DNA of 64,000 nt from Emmonsiellopsis sp. PD_33. Its lineage: Eukaryota > Ascomycota > Eurotiomycetes > Onygenales > Ajellomycetaceae. The translations under genes were made by a program, and so were the position numbers. This document shows, piece by piece, positions 23,576-35,593 of this stretch (position 1 is its first letter; each line of letters opens with the position of its first letter). The stretch lies in NCBI GenBank assembly GCA_032988165.1, contig JANTQF010000030.1, positions 62,001 through 126,000 of the forward strand, in the 5' to 3' direction. The notes beneath the pieces are model-generated. The model made no database searches and was not told the origin of the DNA. It saw only the letters and a program-made list of their open reading frames with translations.

Positions 23576-23990
23576 CTAGGAATTTTTTTAATGGGATTAA
23601 AAACATGACATATACTAATACAATTAAAATCACACACTATAGCTTAGTAGTCATTGAGGTGAGATACCTAGCTGACTACAAACTATCTATTTAACTTCTG
23701 ATGTAAGATTCTCCACCACTATCATATCAACATCTATAAATTGAGTGGCCCTACTAGCTATTTAAGTAGTAGGATAAGAGGGTTGTTCAGCATCCAGTCC
23801 TTGAATGGCTACAATGCCTCTACCTGGAATCTTTACCATGTTAATAATTCTACATATAATCCTAATAGTAGCTCAGTAGATATAAAGTGGTAAAGTATTA
23901 TAAGTAGTTGAAAGATGCTTTTACCTTTTTTTTTTATAGCCTGTTACCTTTTCTTGTTACCTCAACAGATCACATGATTAGGCCCAGTAG
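23576..23990. other. Unassigned sequence
   Basis: No gene or known repeat recognised. The segment is slightly less AT-rich than its surroundings. Confidence 0.35.
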
Positions 23991-24238
23991 ATGCTTGGTG
24001 GAATGGGAATTCTCATCTCATAAGGTGAAATTCTATGTCTCATCTTATAGTTAGAATGAATTCTTATGTCTCATCTCATAGGAAAATCAAAATCCTATGT
24101 CTCATCCCATAGAAAATTTAAAATCCCATGGTTTATCCCATCTCACAGATAAAATCCTATGGGATGAACTATTTTTTCCCATCTCATCTTATAATATTAT
24201 AGAATGGGAAATCCCATGGGAAATCCCATCTCAGCAGC
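23991..24238. repeat. Degenerate array of short CCCATCTCAT / ATGGGAT motifs
   Basis: About ten copies of motifs such as TCTCATCYYATAG, AAATCCTATGT and CCCATGGG occur in both orientations within about 250 bp, making many small palindromes. Such direct and inverted short repeats are known from subterminal regions of some hAT elements; assignment here is inference. Confidence 0.6.
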
Positions 24239-25223
24239 AGCTTTAATCTAGTCAATAAGTTTAATATACAGTTTGATTATAAAGTGATAAAGCTGAAGTA
24301 TCATTAACCTAAGTGATAATTAACCTACATATAGAATAGAAAGAAGAGGAAGGATAAGTTTCTAAAAAATACTTTAAATCTTATTATTTTATACTAATAT
24401 TAAAAGCCCTGAAGGGCATAGCAGGCTAAAATAAATTAAAAATATTAAAGAAAAAATCAGAGTGCATACCACATCTAGCCCAGAAAGGCAGGCTATTTCC
24501 ATTAAAGTCAGAATTAATTAAGTACATCAAAATGAAATAATTACATCACTTACATAAAGAATCAGAGTAATATTAAATAATCTCTCTACCTTCTCTAATA
24601 CTTTCTTATATTGAATAGCTGCTTGGCTCTATTACTGCTGAATCTCAAGAAGTAACTATATTATACTAATATATTTAAATTTATCTAATAGATTCTTAAA
24701 GTAATTTAATTACTTAGTTATATCAATTAACTCTATAATATCTACATACATATTAATAGGAATCTACAGTGTAGTTAGCAATTAATTTCCTATTTCAAAT
24801 TAACTGTAGGAAAACTCACTATCTCACAGTAATAATAATATTATATATACTAAGAATAGTAAATTACATATAAATTCTTAGAAGAGTAATAAAATATCTT
24901 TATATCAGCTTTAGTAATTAGACAGCAGACACACTTCCTACATCATTTTAGTAAGTATAGATTTTCAGTAGATTTCTCTTAGTATTTATCCTTCTCCTCT
25001 TTAGTCTTCTTATTATTATTATTATTCTCATTCTCATCCTCCTTATTTTTATTCTTATTCTTATTATTATTATCATCCTTCAGGGCCTATATGGTGAGCT
25101 GCACAAAATCTCTAGCCAACTAGATAATAAGTATTAGAGTAGTAGGAGTAAGAGTAAGATAAACTAAGGTAATAAAAGGTATAGAGGTAGATAGATAGCT
25201 GAGTATGCAGAGAAAGACAGTAA
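24239..25223 (+). mobile_element. 5'-truncated family 1 copy (host j), left segment
   Basis: This plus-strand family 1 sequence begins abruptly inside the end of the chromodomain-coding region (homologous to 20,168 onward). It runs through the pol end and into the antisense ORF (minus strand, relic at about 24,980-25,218) until the insertion of the element at 25,224. The sequence resumes at 32,763. Everything 5' of the chromodomain is missing, so the copy was truncated at the junction with the short-repeat array. Confidence 0.82.
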
Positions 25224-25536
25224 TGTAATATTTAATATTAAATATAAAGCTTTTAATTTGAAAGGCAGACTATGAGTTATTGAACAGTGTGATAGGAATA
25301 GACAGGTAAAAACATATATATATTTCAAATATAGGAGTTATATAGTAATAGGACTGTTTGCTGGTTCTTTTCATAAGAAATCTGCACAGTATATATATCA
25401 ATAACTAGCTACTAAGTGTGCATTACATGTGCATTGCCTGCTCCACCAGGTGCACTGTCAGGCCCAAGGTTTAAGATTTAAGATCTAAGGGCACAGTTGA
25501 TCTACATGTAACATGTAGTCTCCTTTACACATTATA
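25224..25536 (-). repeat. Family 1 LTR f (3' LTR)
   Basis: 313 bp, from TGTAATATTT to CATTATA. A polypurine tract abuts it on the minus strand (25,537-25,551). Confidence 0.88.
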
Positions 25537-26231
25537 ATTACTTCTCTCTTTAGGAGCTGACCTCCAGTGGATTCATGGATTTTCTATATTCTAGCTGAAG
25601 AATCAGACTAATATGTGATGCATATTGTAGAAGATTTGAGCTATTATACTTATAAAAAATTTAAATCATTACACTTAATAGAAGATTTAAATTATTATAG
25701 TTAGATAGTTTCATATTCTGCAGGCCAATCATATTATAAGAATCAGCAATTTTATTGCTAGATGATTTAGCATATAGTGCAGTTAATGTTTATTTTCTAT
25801 GATTAGGCATTTAGGTGATAATGAGTGGGTGATTTGGCACATAATAATTTAGTATATCTATAAATATATATACTCTCTACTTTATTATATTCTTTTATTT
25901 TCTTTATTAAATATTAGCATTACAATTTAATCTATTATCTTATTTATTATTTACTTTAATATAGTATTTTCTTATCTGAGCATCTATGATGTCTTCTACT
26001 AGTTTATGAATGTTTTGTACACTAGTTGCACTCTATTTTGAATTATCTAATCTAAATACATGTTCACACAGTTAGATGATTATTTTGCTTTTTATATATT
26101 ATAACTATATAATATTATCTGAATATAATATATTACTTTTCTTTACTTCTTTCATGTTATTAAGGTACCATGTCATAGAAATTACTAATAAATGTATTTT
26201 AGTAGTCTAAAATAAAAAATATTAATTTAAA

Positions 26232-26930
26232 ATAGCCCCTTAAACTCCCACATCATCTCATGTGTGTAAAGAATATATGCTATCAGACTCTCTCTCCTCT
26301 TCTAATCTTCTTGTAGAGCTGACTATCCTCCTACATGATACTTTCTCACCTTAGAATCCTCAAACTTCATTATATCTCCCCTTAGCCACATTCTCTTATT
26401 ATAGAGATTTTCCTTTTATCTTCTCTCACAGCCTCTCTTCTGTGCATGCCTCTATACTATTTTTTACTATTATTACTCTTCTTTACATGCTCAGCTATTC
26501 ATTTACTTCTACACTTCTTATTATCTTAGTTTATTCTGCTTCTACCCCTATTATTCTGATGCCTATTACTCAGTTGACTAGAGATTTTATGTAGCTTGCC
26601 ATGCAGGCCTCAGAGAATAATAGTAATAATAAGGATAAAAATAAGAATGAGGAGGATGAGGATGAGGATGATGATAATAATAATAATAATAAGAAGAAGA
26701 TTAAGGAGAAAAAGAATAAATACTAAGAGAAATCTATTAAAAGTCTATACTTACTGAAATGATACAGGAATATATCTGCTATCTAATTATTAAGACTAAT
26801 ATAAAGGTATTTTATTATCCTTCTAAGAGTTTATATATAATTTATTATTCTTAATATGTATAGTACTATCATCACTGCAAGACAGTGAGTTTTCCTATAA
26901 TTAATTTGAAAAAAGAAACTGATTGCTAAC
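26232..26930 (+). pseudogene. Antisense accessory ORF of family 1 (copy f-g)
   Basis: Plus strand, opposite to gag-pol. The start codon is ATA. Homology to the copies at 34,572 and 53,006 runs over the whole length: a Ser/Leu/Pro-rich first half, the RDFMQLAMQ-like segment, an Asp/Glu/Asn/Lys tract encoded by GAT/GAG/AAT triplets (about 26,610-26,720), and the Cys/His segment. One indel shifts the end of the frame relative to the other copies. Confidence 0.62.
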
Positions 26931-27269
26931 TGTGCTGTAGGTTTCTATTAATATATATATAGATACTATGAAGTTGATTGATACAGCTAAGTAATTAAAT
27001 TACTTTGAGAATCTATTGAATAAGTTTGAGTACACTGGCACAATATAGTTACTCCCTGGAATTTAGTAGTAATAGAGCTAAACAGTCATTTAATATAAGA
27101 AAGTATTAGAGGAGATGAAGAGATTATTTAATATCATTTCAGTTCTTTATGTAAGTAATGTAATTATTCTATTTTAGTACACTTAATTAATTCTAACTTT
27201 AATGGAAATAGTCTACTCCTCTGAGCTAGACATGATATATACTCCAGATTTTCTCTAGTATTTTTCAGT

Positions 27270-30200
27270 TTATTTTTTATCTACTATGCCCCTCAGAGCT
27301 TTTAATATTAGTATGAAATAATGAGATTTAATTTTCAAAAACTTATTCTTTCTTTTCTCCTCTTTCTATATGCAGGCTAGTTATTATTTAAGTTAATAAT
27401 ATTTTAACTTCATTATCTTATAATTAAATTGCATATTAAACTCATCAACTAGATTCTACATATTTTTAAGGTTTTCCACATTCTCCTATAAATTCTCTGC
27501 CTCTATTATATTTTTCCAGTGCATAAGATATTACTAGCTATTAAAATAGTCATACTTTCTTAAGATCTTTTTAACTTTAAACTCCTCAACTCCATCTATT
27601 ATCATCAATTTGGCCTCTAGGATTTCACTATGCCATGCATGGTACAGTTCAAGTAATGTATAAAAAACAGAGTATATATCTTTATATTGTAGTATAAGTT
27701 TTAGTTTGTACATCTATTTCCCCTACTTATTAATAATTTTAAAAGGATCAAGTTAATAATAATTAAACTTCAGACTTGGGCATAATATACTGATGTTTTT
27801 TAAGTGTAGTATGACCTAGTCTTTAATTATGAAATACTTCTTCTTATAGCATTAGTCATGATATTTCTTCTGTATTTCCTAGACCTTTAGAAGAGATTTT
27901 TATAGGTCATTTTATACTTCTTCTATATAATATATATATTCTATTACCTTCTATACTTCTTCTCTCTTCATATTAGTATCTGATTTAATATTAAGATACA
28001 ATTCAGGTTAAAAACTCATCAGTACTTCCACAGGGGACATTTTAAGGATACTATGTATAGAGATGTTGTAGGAGAACTGTACTAGTAGTAATTACCTAGC
28101 TTAGTCATTCTAATAAAAGTTATAATAGATATACAGGTAGTACTTAAACATCTAATTCTACCTTTCAGTTTAATCATCCATTTAAGAGTAAAATGCAGTT
28201 GTTAATCATCAGTGCACTTTCAGAAGGTAGTAAAGTATTAATTAGTATTTACTGAAGCTAAATATTCTAGTATGATCTATTACCTAATAGTGTGGGTAAT
28301 TAAAAAATTCAGTGAAGATATTAAATATCAGATTTATAAGCTCTGATGTACTTATATCTTTATTAACTGATTTATAAACTACATAATAATTAATTTATTT
28401 ATAAATACTATAATTAAATCATAGATCTTACTGTTCTACTTGAATAGTAAGAGTTTGACAATGAAATTCATTATCATCATTTTAAAAGAAGAGATAAGAA
28501 TAAGAAGTAGTTTTAATTAACTGTATTTCTTATGATAGTACATCTTAATCTATTAATTAATAAATATTATAAATATACACATATTCTTAAACATTCATTA
28601 TTATATTACATTAAAAGTATTTCCTTCAGATACACTTAAAAGTACATTTAATACTAAAATGTTCCTCTTAAGGATCATTATAATTTAATTTCATAATCTC
28701 ATTTCTTATCACTTGATTTATAGGAATAGAAATGTAACCCTTATAATAAAGTAGATCATCTTAATTAATTATTTAATTTAAATACTTAATCTTATTTATT
28801 TTACTTACTTTTATTCTTCTATATATCTTAGTATGCTTAGCATTCTGAGCTTGCATGCAATGTAAGAATTCCATAATGAGTTTAATAAGAGAGGATTTAT
28901 AAATTATATTAGATTTCATAATCATATTAATTAATATTTATAGTATTAGATGAGCTAGTTTTTTTATATTACCAGCAATGTGTCTCTCATCTACATATAC
29001 ATTTTAATATGCATAGAAAGTAAGTACACTAATACAAATTACATTTTTCTTATTATTTAATAATTTTAAATATATTATTATATTAATTATTTACTGACTA
29101 AGATCTTCTAACTGCATCTGCACATCTATATTCAGTGTTCAAAATATTCCTTGAAGAAGCTTTTCTTGAATTATTAGTAATAATATTCATCTTGAAGTAT
29201 TTTCTTTATAGTTAGAGTAATGACTAGGTGTATCTACAGAATTTTTTATCTCTAGATAATACTTAATGATAAAGTTAAATGTAGAGAGTGTTTTCATTTA
29301 TTATATCTAATATCCTACTAACTCCATTATTATTATGAATTATTATAGGTTGATATAGTCAGATAAAATCATTATAGAAAAACATATATCATGCAGGTAG
29401 TAGTATTATTACTTGAATGCTATAAGAATAATAAGAAGTTTCTAATTATACATATTATAATTATACTTTACTAGTAATAAATCTCACAAGTAATATATAA
29501 CTAGATATTATTATTCATCATTTAGATTTAATTATAAGAGGATTGCACTTAGCATGAAACTTAATGCATCTAACTCTACTTAGAGTTTTCAATCCAAATT
29601 AAAGTATATAAGAATTAAGGCCTTTATAAATATACTTTTTAGCTCTTAAAAAACTTTCTATATATTAGTATTAAGAAGGATTATCTTTCAGTTCTAACCT
29701 TTCCATGTTGTATTCTTTATGAGTATAGATAAGAGCTGTACTTTTACTGTAAATCTATTTATAAAATAGTAGTAAAAATTTATAAACTCTAGAAATATCT
29801 GAATATCATAGACATACTTGAGTTTCAATTAGAAGAGGATAGTATTAATTTAGCTTTATTTCATCTTAATGCTATTTATACTAATTATAAAGCTAAGGAA
29901 ATTAATGTAATTCACATGAAATATATATTTATTAAGTTTTATATATAATTTATAAGTGTATAGGTATTTCAGTACTATACACACATGCTTATAGTGCTCT
30001 TCCTCTGAGTTCAAGTAGATAATAATGTCATTCAGGTAGATAATATAATAAATATCTAGAAGATTACTCAGAGCCTTATTAATATAAAATTGAAATATTA
30101 TTAATGTATTTATAAGTTTAAAGGAGATTACTTAATATTCAAAATAGTTATAGTATATTCAGAAAGCTATTTTCCACTCATTACCTTTATATATATATAA

Positions 30201-31187
30201 TTAGTGATATATATTATAGAGATTTAACTACAAGTAGACCTTTACATCAGTCAGTCTGTTAATTATTTTACTGATCAAGGGGAGAGGATATTAATTCTTT
30301 ATACTAATAGTATTAAACTCATAATAGTCTATATAAAGGTATATAATTTTATTTTTTTTCAGGATAAAAAATATCAGTACATCTACAGGGCTTTTCAACA
30401 GGCATATTCATTCTTTTTTTAGACTAGATTCCAGGTATTTACATAGCACCTCTAGTTTTTTGATAGAGAGATTATAGATCAGTCAGTAAGGAAATTCTTT
30501 TCTAAATATTAAATTAATTAAATAATTATATTATGTATGTTTTAGAAGTAGTTCTGCTGTAGCTTCTGAGAAAATATCTTTATATTCATAGTAGGCTTCT
30601 GATATTACTAGCTTTTTATTTAGAATTATACTGAATAGAGCAATCAGTTCATTTCCCTCCAGTTGATATAGGTGAATAATATAAGTTATATATCTAACTC
30701 TAATCATTATATCTATTTGTTTCATAATGATGATCTCAACATTATTAACATATAATATATAATATATTTAGTATAATTTTAATTATTAGATGTCAGAATT
30801 CACAGCTTTAAGCCAGAGGAATTCTAGAATAACATTATAGTCTTTTATATTTATTACTTTAAAGTAAAAGCTCTAGTCATAAGAGAGTCCCTCATCATTA
30901 ATTATACATGTATATATCTTATATTAGTTATAAGTCATAATCTAGTATCCATTAATTACACTAATTCAGTATGAATCTTTACTGCCTTTTTCAAGATGTA
31001 CTTTTATTTATTTCTGGCTGATAAAATTTGCTTCTACATCTAAATTAATAAGTACCCAGGTAATAATTAACTCTTAGAGGGTTTTTAGCTATATTTTAAT
31101 TATTATTACTTCTTTATTATATCTTTATTCTATCTTATTTACTTCCAGCACTACAGCAGTACTCAGCATTAAGAAATCTAGTTTTTT
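27270..31187 (-). pseudogene. Family 1 pol (copy f-g)
   Basis: From the frameshift heptamer (GTTTTTT on the plus strand, 31,181-31,187) to a conserved TAA (27,270-27,272) is exactly 3,918 nt, 1,306 codons, as in copies h-i and k-l. The RT box reads YLND (30,027-30,038). The region upstream of RT is open over 30,531-30,725 and includes MKQIDIMIRV, where the plus-strand copy has a stop at the same Gln. The chromodomain lies at about 27,449-27,595. Decay is by transitions producing stops, with the frame length preserved. Confidence 0.85.
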
Positions 31188-32383
31188 GACTTATACTTCT
31201 TTATGCACTTTTCAGGATGAAGTTCTCAGTAGTCATTAAGAATATAATCTGATTTATTGCAGTGAGAGCATTTAGAGTAAGAAGTAAACTTAGATCATAA
31301 AAATCAGTCTCTAAGTATATAATTTAAAGATTTTTCTCTTTTAGAATTTATTTTTATTCAGAAATCAAAAGATTTCTTCTTGCATGATAGATTTATAGTA
31401 ATTTCCTACTTAAATGAGAATAGTTTTTAGTTCTTATAATACTACTTTACCTTGTATAGAAATACTAATATTTCTTTATAATCCTTAGAATCTCTCTTTA
31501 TCAGATGCACATGAATCTGAATTTCCTTTTAATAGTGATTCATTAAGTTAAAATTATACTGTTCCTTCTGGATCTTATAGGGCAGGTATTTCTCCAGGTT
31601 GAGAAGATACTTGATGAAATCTCAGATAAATTGATTGTTCTATTATTATATATTTATATATCTCTTAATTGATTATCATTAGAGCACATTTAGATTCATA
31701 AGATGTAATTATAACTATATATAGAGGTCTTTCCAGATGAGTAATGAATTCTTCAGATTTACTTTATAATTCTTATAGAAAGTATCTTATTAGTAGAGAG
31801 ATTTCATGGCAAGCTTCTGCATAGCATTCTGAATGTAGTGTTTTTTAATAGTATAGTAGTTTTCATTATATTTAAATTCTATTTCAATTTAGATGATGAA
31901 ATCTTCAAGCTCTGACATGCTTTTTTCTTAATATTTGAAGGATGTATCAATCTTTAAATAGGTAGTTTAGTAGAGTAACTGGGTTATTTCTGTATAAGGC
32001 CTTTTCAAGATTTAATCTTAAGTTATGATTTTCTCCTGTATAATCAGTATAGCTACCTTTTAATCTATTAATTTATTTTATACTAGCTGGTCCTCCAGCA
32101 CCTTCATCATGTACTCTACCTTTTAGATTTTCTATTACATCTATAACTCTTTGATGTATTCTTTAATTACATATAATTATATAATAAATAGATATAGGTC
32201 TTCATCATCTAATTCTTCATTATCTATAGTTAATTCACAGTCAGATTCCTGCAGAGGATCTTACAGAGGATTCTATAGAGATTTAAATTATAATTTATTA
32301 TTACTGATTTCTTACTATATAGAGAGGTTAGTATGCATTTAAGAGATTCTCCTATAATTATTCACAGTCTTTCTATAAGCTAT
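31178..32383 (-). pseudogene. Family 1 gag (copy f-g)
   Basis: The gag relic of 1,206 nt is 12 nt longer than the other copies because of a 12-bp tandem duplication (near 32,250-32,280), also seen in copy a. The presumed start reads ATA (32,381-32,383). The end is TAG at 31,178-31,180, next to the frameshift heptamer. Confidence 0.8.
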
Positions 32384-32441
32384 CTTATTGTTATTCATCT
32401 ATTTTTAATAGATTATTAACTTAGAAGTAAGTAAATAGAAC

Positions 32442-32757
32442 TGTAATATTCAGCATTGAATATAAGACTTTTAATTTGAAAGGTAGACTATGAGTCATTG
32501 AACAGTGTGATAGAAATAGACAGGTAAAAATGTATGTATATTTCAAATATAGGAATTATATAGTAATAAGATTATTTACTGGTTCTTTTCATAAGAAACC
32601 TGTGCAGTATATATATTAATAGCTAGCTACTAAGTATGCATTATGTGTGCATTGCCAGGCACACTGTCAGGTGCACTGTTAGGCCTAAGGTCTAAAATTC
32701 AAAATTTAAGAGCACAGTTAATCTACATGTGATGTGTAGTCTCCTTTATGTGTTATA
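32442..32757 (-). repeat. Family 1 LTR g (5' LTR)
   Basis: 316 bp, from TGTAATATT to TGTTATA, followed by the AGTAA duplication. Confidence 0.9.
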
Positions 32758-32762
32758 AGTAA

Positions 32763-33492
32763 CAGCAAAAGACAGTATAGAAATACATGCAGAAAAGAGA
32801 TTATAAGAGAAGATAAAAAAAGAATCTTCATAATAAAAGAGTATAGTCAGAAAAAGGTATAATAGAGTTTAAGAATCTTAGAGTAGAGAAATACTGCATA
32901 GAAGGATAATCAGCCTTATAAGAGAATTAAATGAGAAGAGAAAGTCTAATAGTATATACTCTCTATATATATAGAATAATATAGGAGTTTGAGAGGCTAT
33001 TTTAAATTAATATTTTATATTTTAGACTATTAAAATATATTTATTAGTAATTTTTATGATATGATACCTCAACAACATGAAAGAAGTAAAGAAAAGTAAT
33101 ATATTATACTTAAATAATATTATATAATTATAACATGTAAAAAGTAAAATAATCATCTAATTATATAGATGTGCATTTAGACTGGATAATCTAAAATAAA
33201 GTGCAATTAGTGTATAAAGTATTTATAAATCAGTGAAAGATATTATAGATACTCAGATAAGAAAATATTATATCAGAGTAAATAATAAGTAGAATGATAG
33301 ATTAAATTATAATGCTAATATTTAATAGAGAAAATAAAAAAATATAGTAAAGTAAAGAGTATATATATTTATAGATATATTAAATTACTACATGCTAAAT
33401 CATCTACCTATCATTACCCAGGCACTTAATCATGAAAAACAAACATTAACTACATTATATACTAAATTACCTGGCAATGAAATCACTGATTC
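32763..33492 (+). mobile_element. Host j family 1 copy, middle segment
   Basis: Continues host j after the f-g insertion. It has the N-terminal half of the antisense ORF (minus strand, to about 33,030) and the leader between that ORF and the 3' LTR. It is broken at 33,488-33,492 (GATTC) by the family 2 element and resumes at 46,598 with GATTT between. The intact sequence is seen in copy d-e near 21,870. Confidence 0.82.
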
Positions 33493-33542
33493 TATAATGG
33501 ACACACTCTAATAAGTAGATCATGCAAGCTATACACTAGAAT
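33493..33542 (-). repeat. Family 2 LTR A, left part
   Basis: The first 50 bp of the family 2 LTR, from TATAATGGACACAC to ACTAGAAT, followed by the family 1 insertion. The final AGAAT is the target duplication copied at 41,073-41,077. Confidence 0.88.
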
Positions 33543-33861
33543 TATAATGTCCAGTATTGAATATAAAGGCTTTTTGATTTGAAAAGGTGGATTATGAGTC
33601 ATTGAACAGTGTGATGGGAATAGACAGGTAAAAATGTATGTATATTTTAAATGTAGGGATCATATAGTAATAGAACTATTTGCTAGTTCTTTTCATAAGA
33701 AACCTGCACAGCATATATATTAATAGCTAGCTACTAAGTGTGCACCACATGCATATTGCCAGGCACACTGTTAGGTGCACTGCTGAGCCCAAGATCTGAG
33801 ATCTAAGGTTCAAGGGCACAGTTAATCTACATGTGACATGTGGTCTCCTTTATGCATTACA
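33543..33861 (-). repeat. Family 1 LTR h (3' LTR)
   Basis: 319 bp, from TATAATGTCC to GCATTACA. It belongs to the sub-type with TTGATTTGAAAAGG rather than TTAATTTGAAAGG near the start. A C-rich run (33,862-33,876) is the complement of the polypurine tract. Confidence 0.9.
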
Positions 33862-34571
33862 ACTGCCCCCCCCTTTAGGAGCTGGCCTCCAGTGGATTCA
33901 TGGATTTTCCATGTTGTAGCCAAAGAATCAGGCCAATGCATAATGTGCATTGTAGAAGGTTTGAGCCATTATGTATTATAGAAGGTTCAGGCCATTATAC
34001 ATTATAGAAGATTCAGATCATTATACTTAATAGAAGGTTTAAATTATTATAGTTAGGTAGTTTCATATTTTACAGGCTAATTATATTGTAGGAATCAGTG
34101 ATTTTGTTGCTAGGTAATTCAGTGTGTAGTGCAATTAATATTTATTTTCTGTGATTAAGTACTTAAGTAATAGTGGATGGGTGATTTAGCATACAACTAT
34201 AAATATATATACTCTTTACTTTACTATATTTTTTTATTTCCTTTATCAAATATCAACATTATAATTTAATTCACCATCCTGCTCATTGTTTGCTTTAGTA
34301 TAATATCCTCTTGTCTGAGTATCTATAATGTTTTTTACTAGTTTATGAATGCTTTACACACCAGTTGCACTCTATTTTTGAATTACTCAGTCTGAATGCA
34401 TATCCACATAGTTAGATGATTATTTTACTTTTCATATATCATAGCTGTATAATATTATCTGAATATAATATACTACTTTTCTTTGCTTCTTCCATATCAT
34501 TAAAATATCATGTTATAGAAATTACTAACAGGTGTACTTTAGTAGTCCAAAATAAAAAATATCAATTTGAA

Positions 34572-35249
34572 ATGGCTCCCCAAACTCCTGTGTTATCACA
34601 TGTGTGTGAAGGATATGTGCTGTCAGACTTTCTCTCCTCTCCTAATCTTCTTGCAGGGCTAACTACCCCCCTGTATGATACTCTTTTACCTCAGAATTCT
34701 CAAACTTCATTGCACTCTCTCTCAGCCACATTCTTCTACTATAGAGATTCTCCTTTTATCTTCTTCTGCAGCTCTTCTTCTGTGTGCATCCCTGCACCAT
34801 CTTCTGCCACTACTATCTCTTCCCACACACTCAGCTGTCTGTCTGCCTTTATGCCTCTCATTACCTCAGTCTGTCCTGCTCTCATCCTCACTGCCCTGAT
34901 GCCTACTATCTGGTTGGCTGGAGATTTTATGCAGCTCACCACACAAATTCTAGAGGATGATAGTGATAATAAGGATGAGGATAAGAATAAGGAGGATGAG
35001 GATGAGAATGATGATGATAATAATGATGATGAGGAGGAGAATAAATACTAAGAGAAATCTACTAAGAGTTTATACTTACTGAAATAATGTAGGAAGTATA
35101 TTTACTATCTAATCATTAAGACTGATATGAAGGTGTTTTATTATCCTTCTAAGAATCTACATGCAACTTATTGTTCTTGATGTGTATAGTACCATCATCA
35201 CTGTGAGATAGTGAGTTTTCCTGCAGTTAATTTGAAAAGAAAAAATTAA
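34572..35249 (+). pseudogene. Antisense accessory ORF of family 1 (copy h-i), best preserved
   Basis: Plus strand, antisense and convergent to pol. The ATG at 34,572 starts a frame of 226 codons, ending TAA 35,247-35,249; copy k-l has 225 codons. Residues 1-159 are open. The N-terminal 120 residues are Ser/Pro/Leu-rich, about residues 124-157 are a strongly acidic Asp/Glu/Asn/Lys tract, and the last third is basic with Cys/His. In copy k-l the cysteines are at 172, 175, 203 and 210 (C-x2-C-x27-C-x6-C, His before the last), a plausible zinc-binding arrangement. Here the first Cys is residue 173 and the second is Tyr. Three or four stops after residue 159 sit where Gln or Arg codons would mutate. 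No known family recognised. Confidence 0.7.
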
Positions 35250-35593
35250 TTACTAACTACACTATAGGTTTCCATTAATGTGTATGCAGACATCATGGAG
35301 TTGATTAATATAGCTAAGCAATTAAATTACTTTGAGAACCTGTTAGACAAGCCCAAGTATGCTAGCATAATGTAGCTGCTTTCCAGGATTTAGTGGTAAT
35401 AGAGCCAAGCAGCCATTTAATATAAGGAAGTGTTAGAGGAGGTAGAGGAGTTATTTAATATCACTCTGATTCTTTATGTAAGTATAATTATTCTATCTTG
35501 ATACACTTGATTAATTCTGACTTGGGTGAAAATAGCCTGCCCCTCTGAGTTAGATATAATGTGTGCTCTAATTTTTCTCTAGCATTTTTTGGT

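Larger units (their letters stand above)
25224..32757 (-). mobile_element. Family 1 chromovirus, copy f-g, target duplication AGTAA
   Basis: A full-length element of 7,534 bp on the minus strand, with 3' LTR 25,224-25,536 and 5' LTR 32,442-32,757. AGTAA flanks both sides (25,219-25,223 and 32,758-32,762). It is inserted in the antisense ORF of host j. Contents on the minus strand are gag 31,178-32,383 and pol 27,270-31,187; the accessory ORF 26,232-26,930 is on the plus strand. Confidence 0.92.

Noticed and set aside
34739..34942. Minus-strand frame opposite the accessory ORF of copy h-i, and a second plus-strand frame at 34,675-34,899
   Set aside because: Alternative frames of the accessory ORF; they are not conserved in copy k-l, where only the 53,006 frame stays open.
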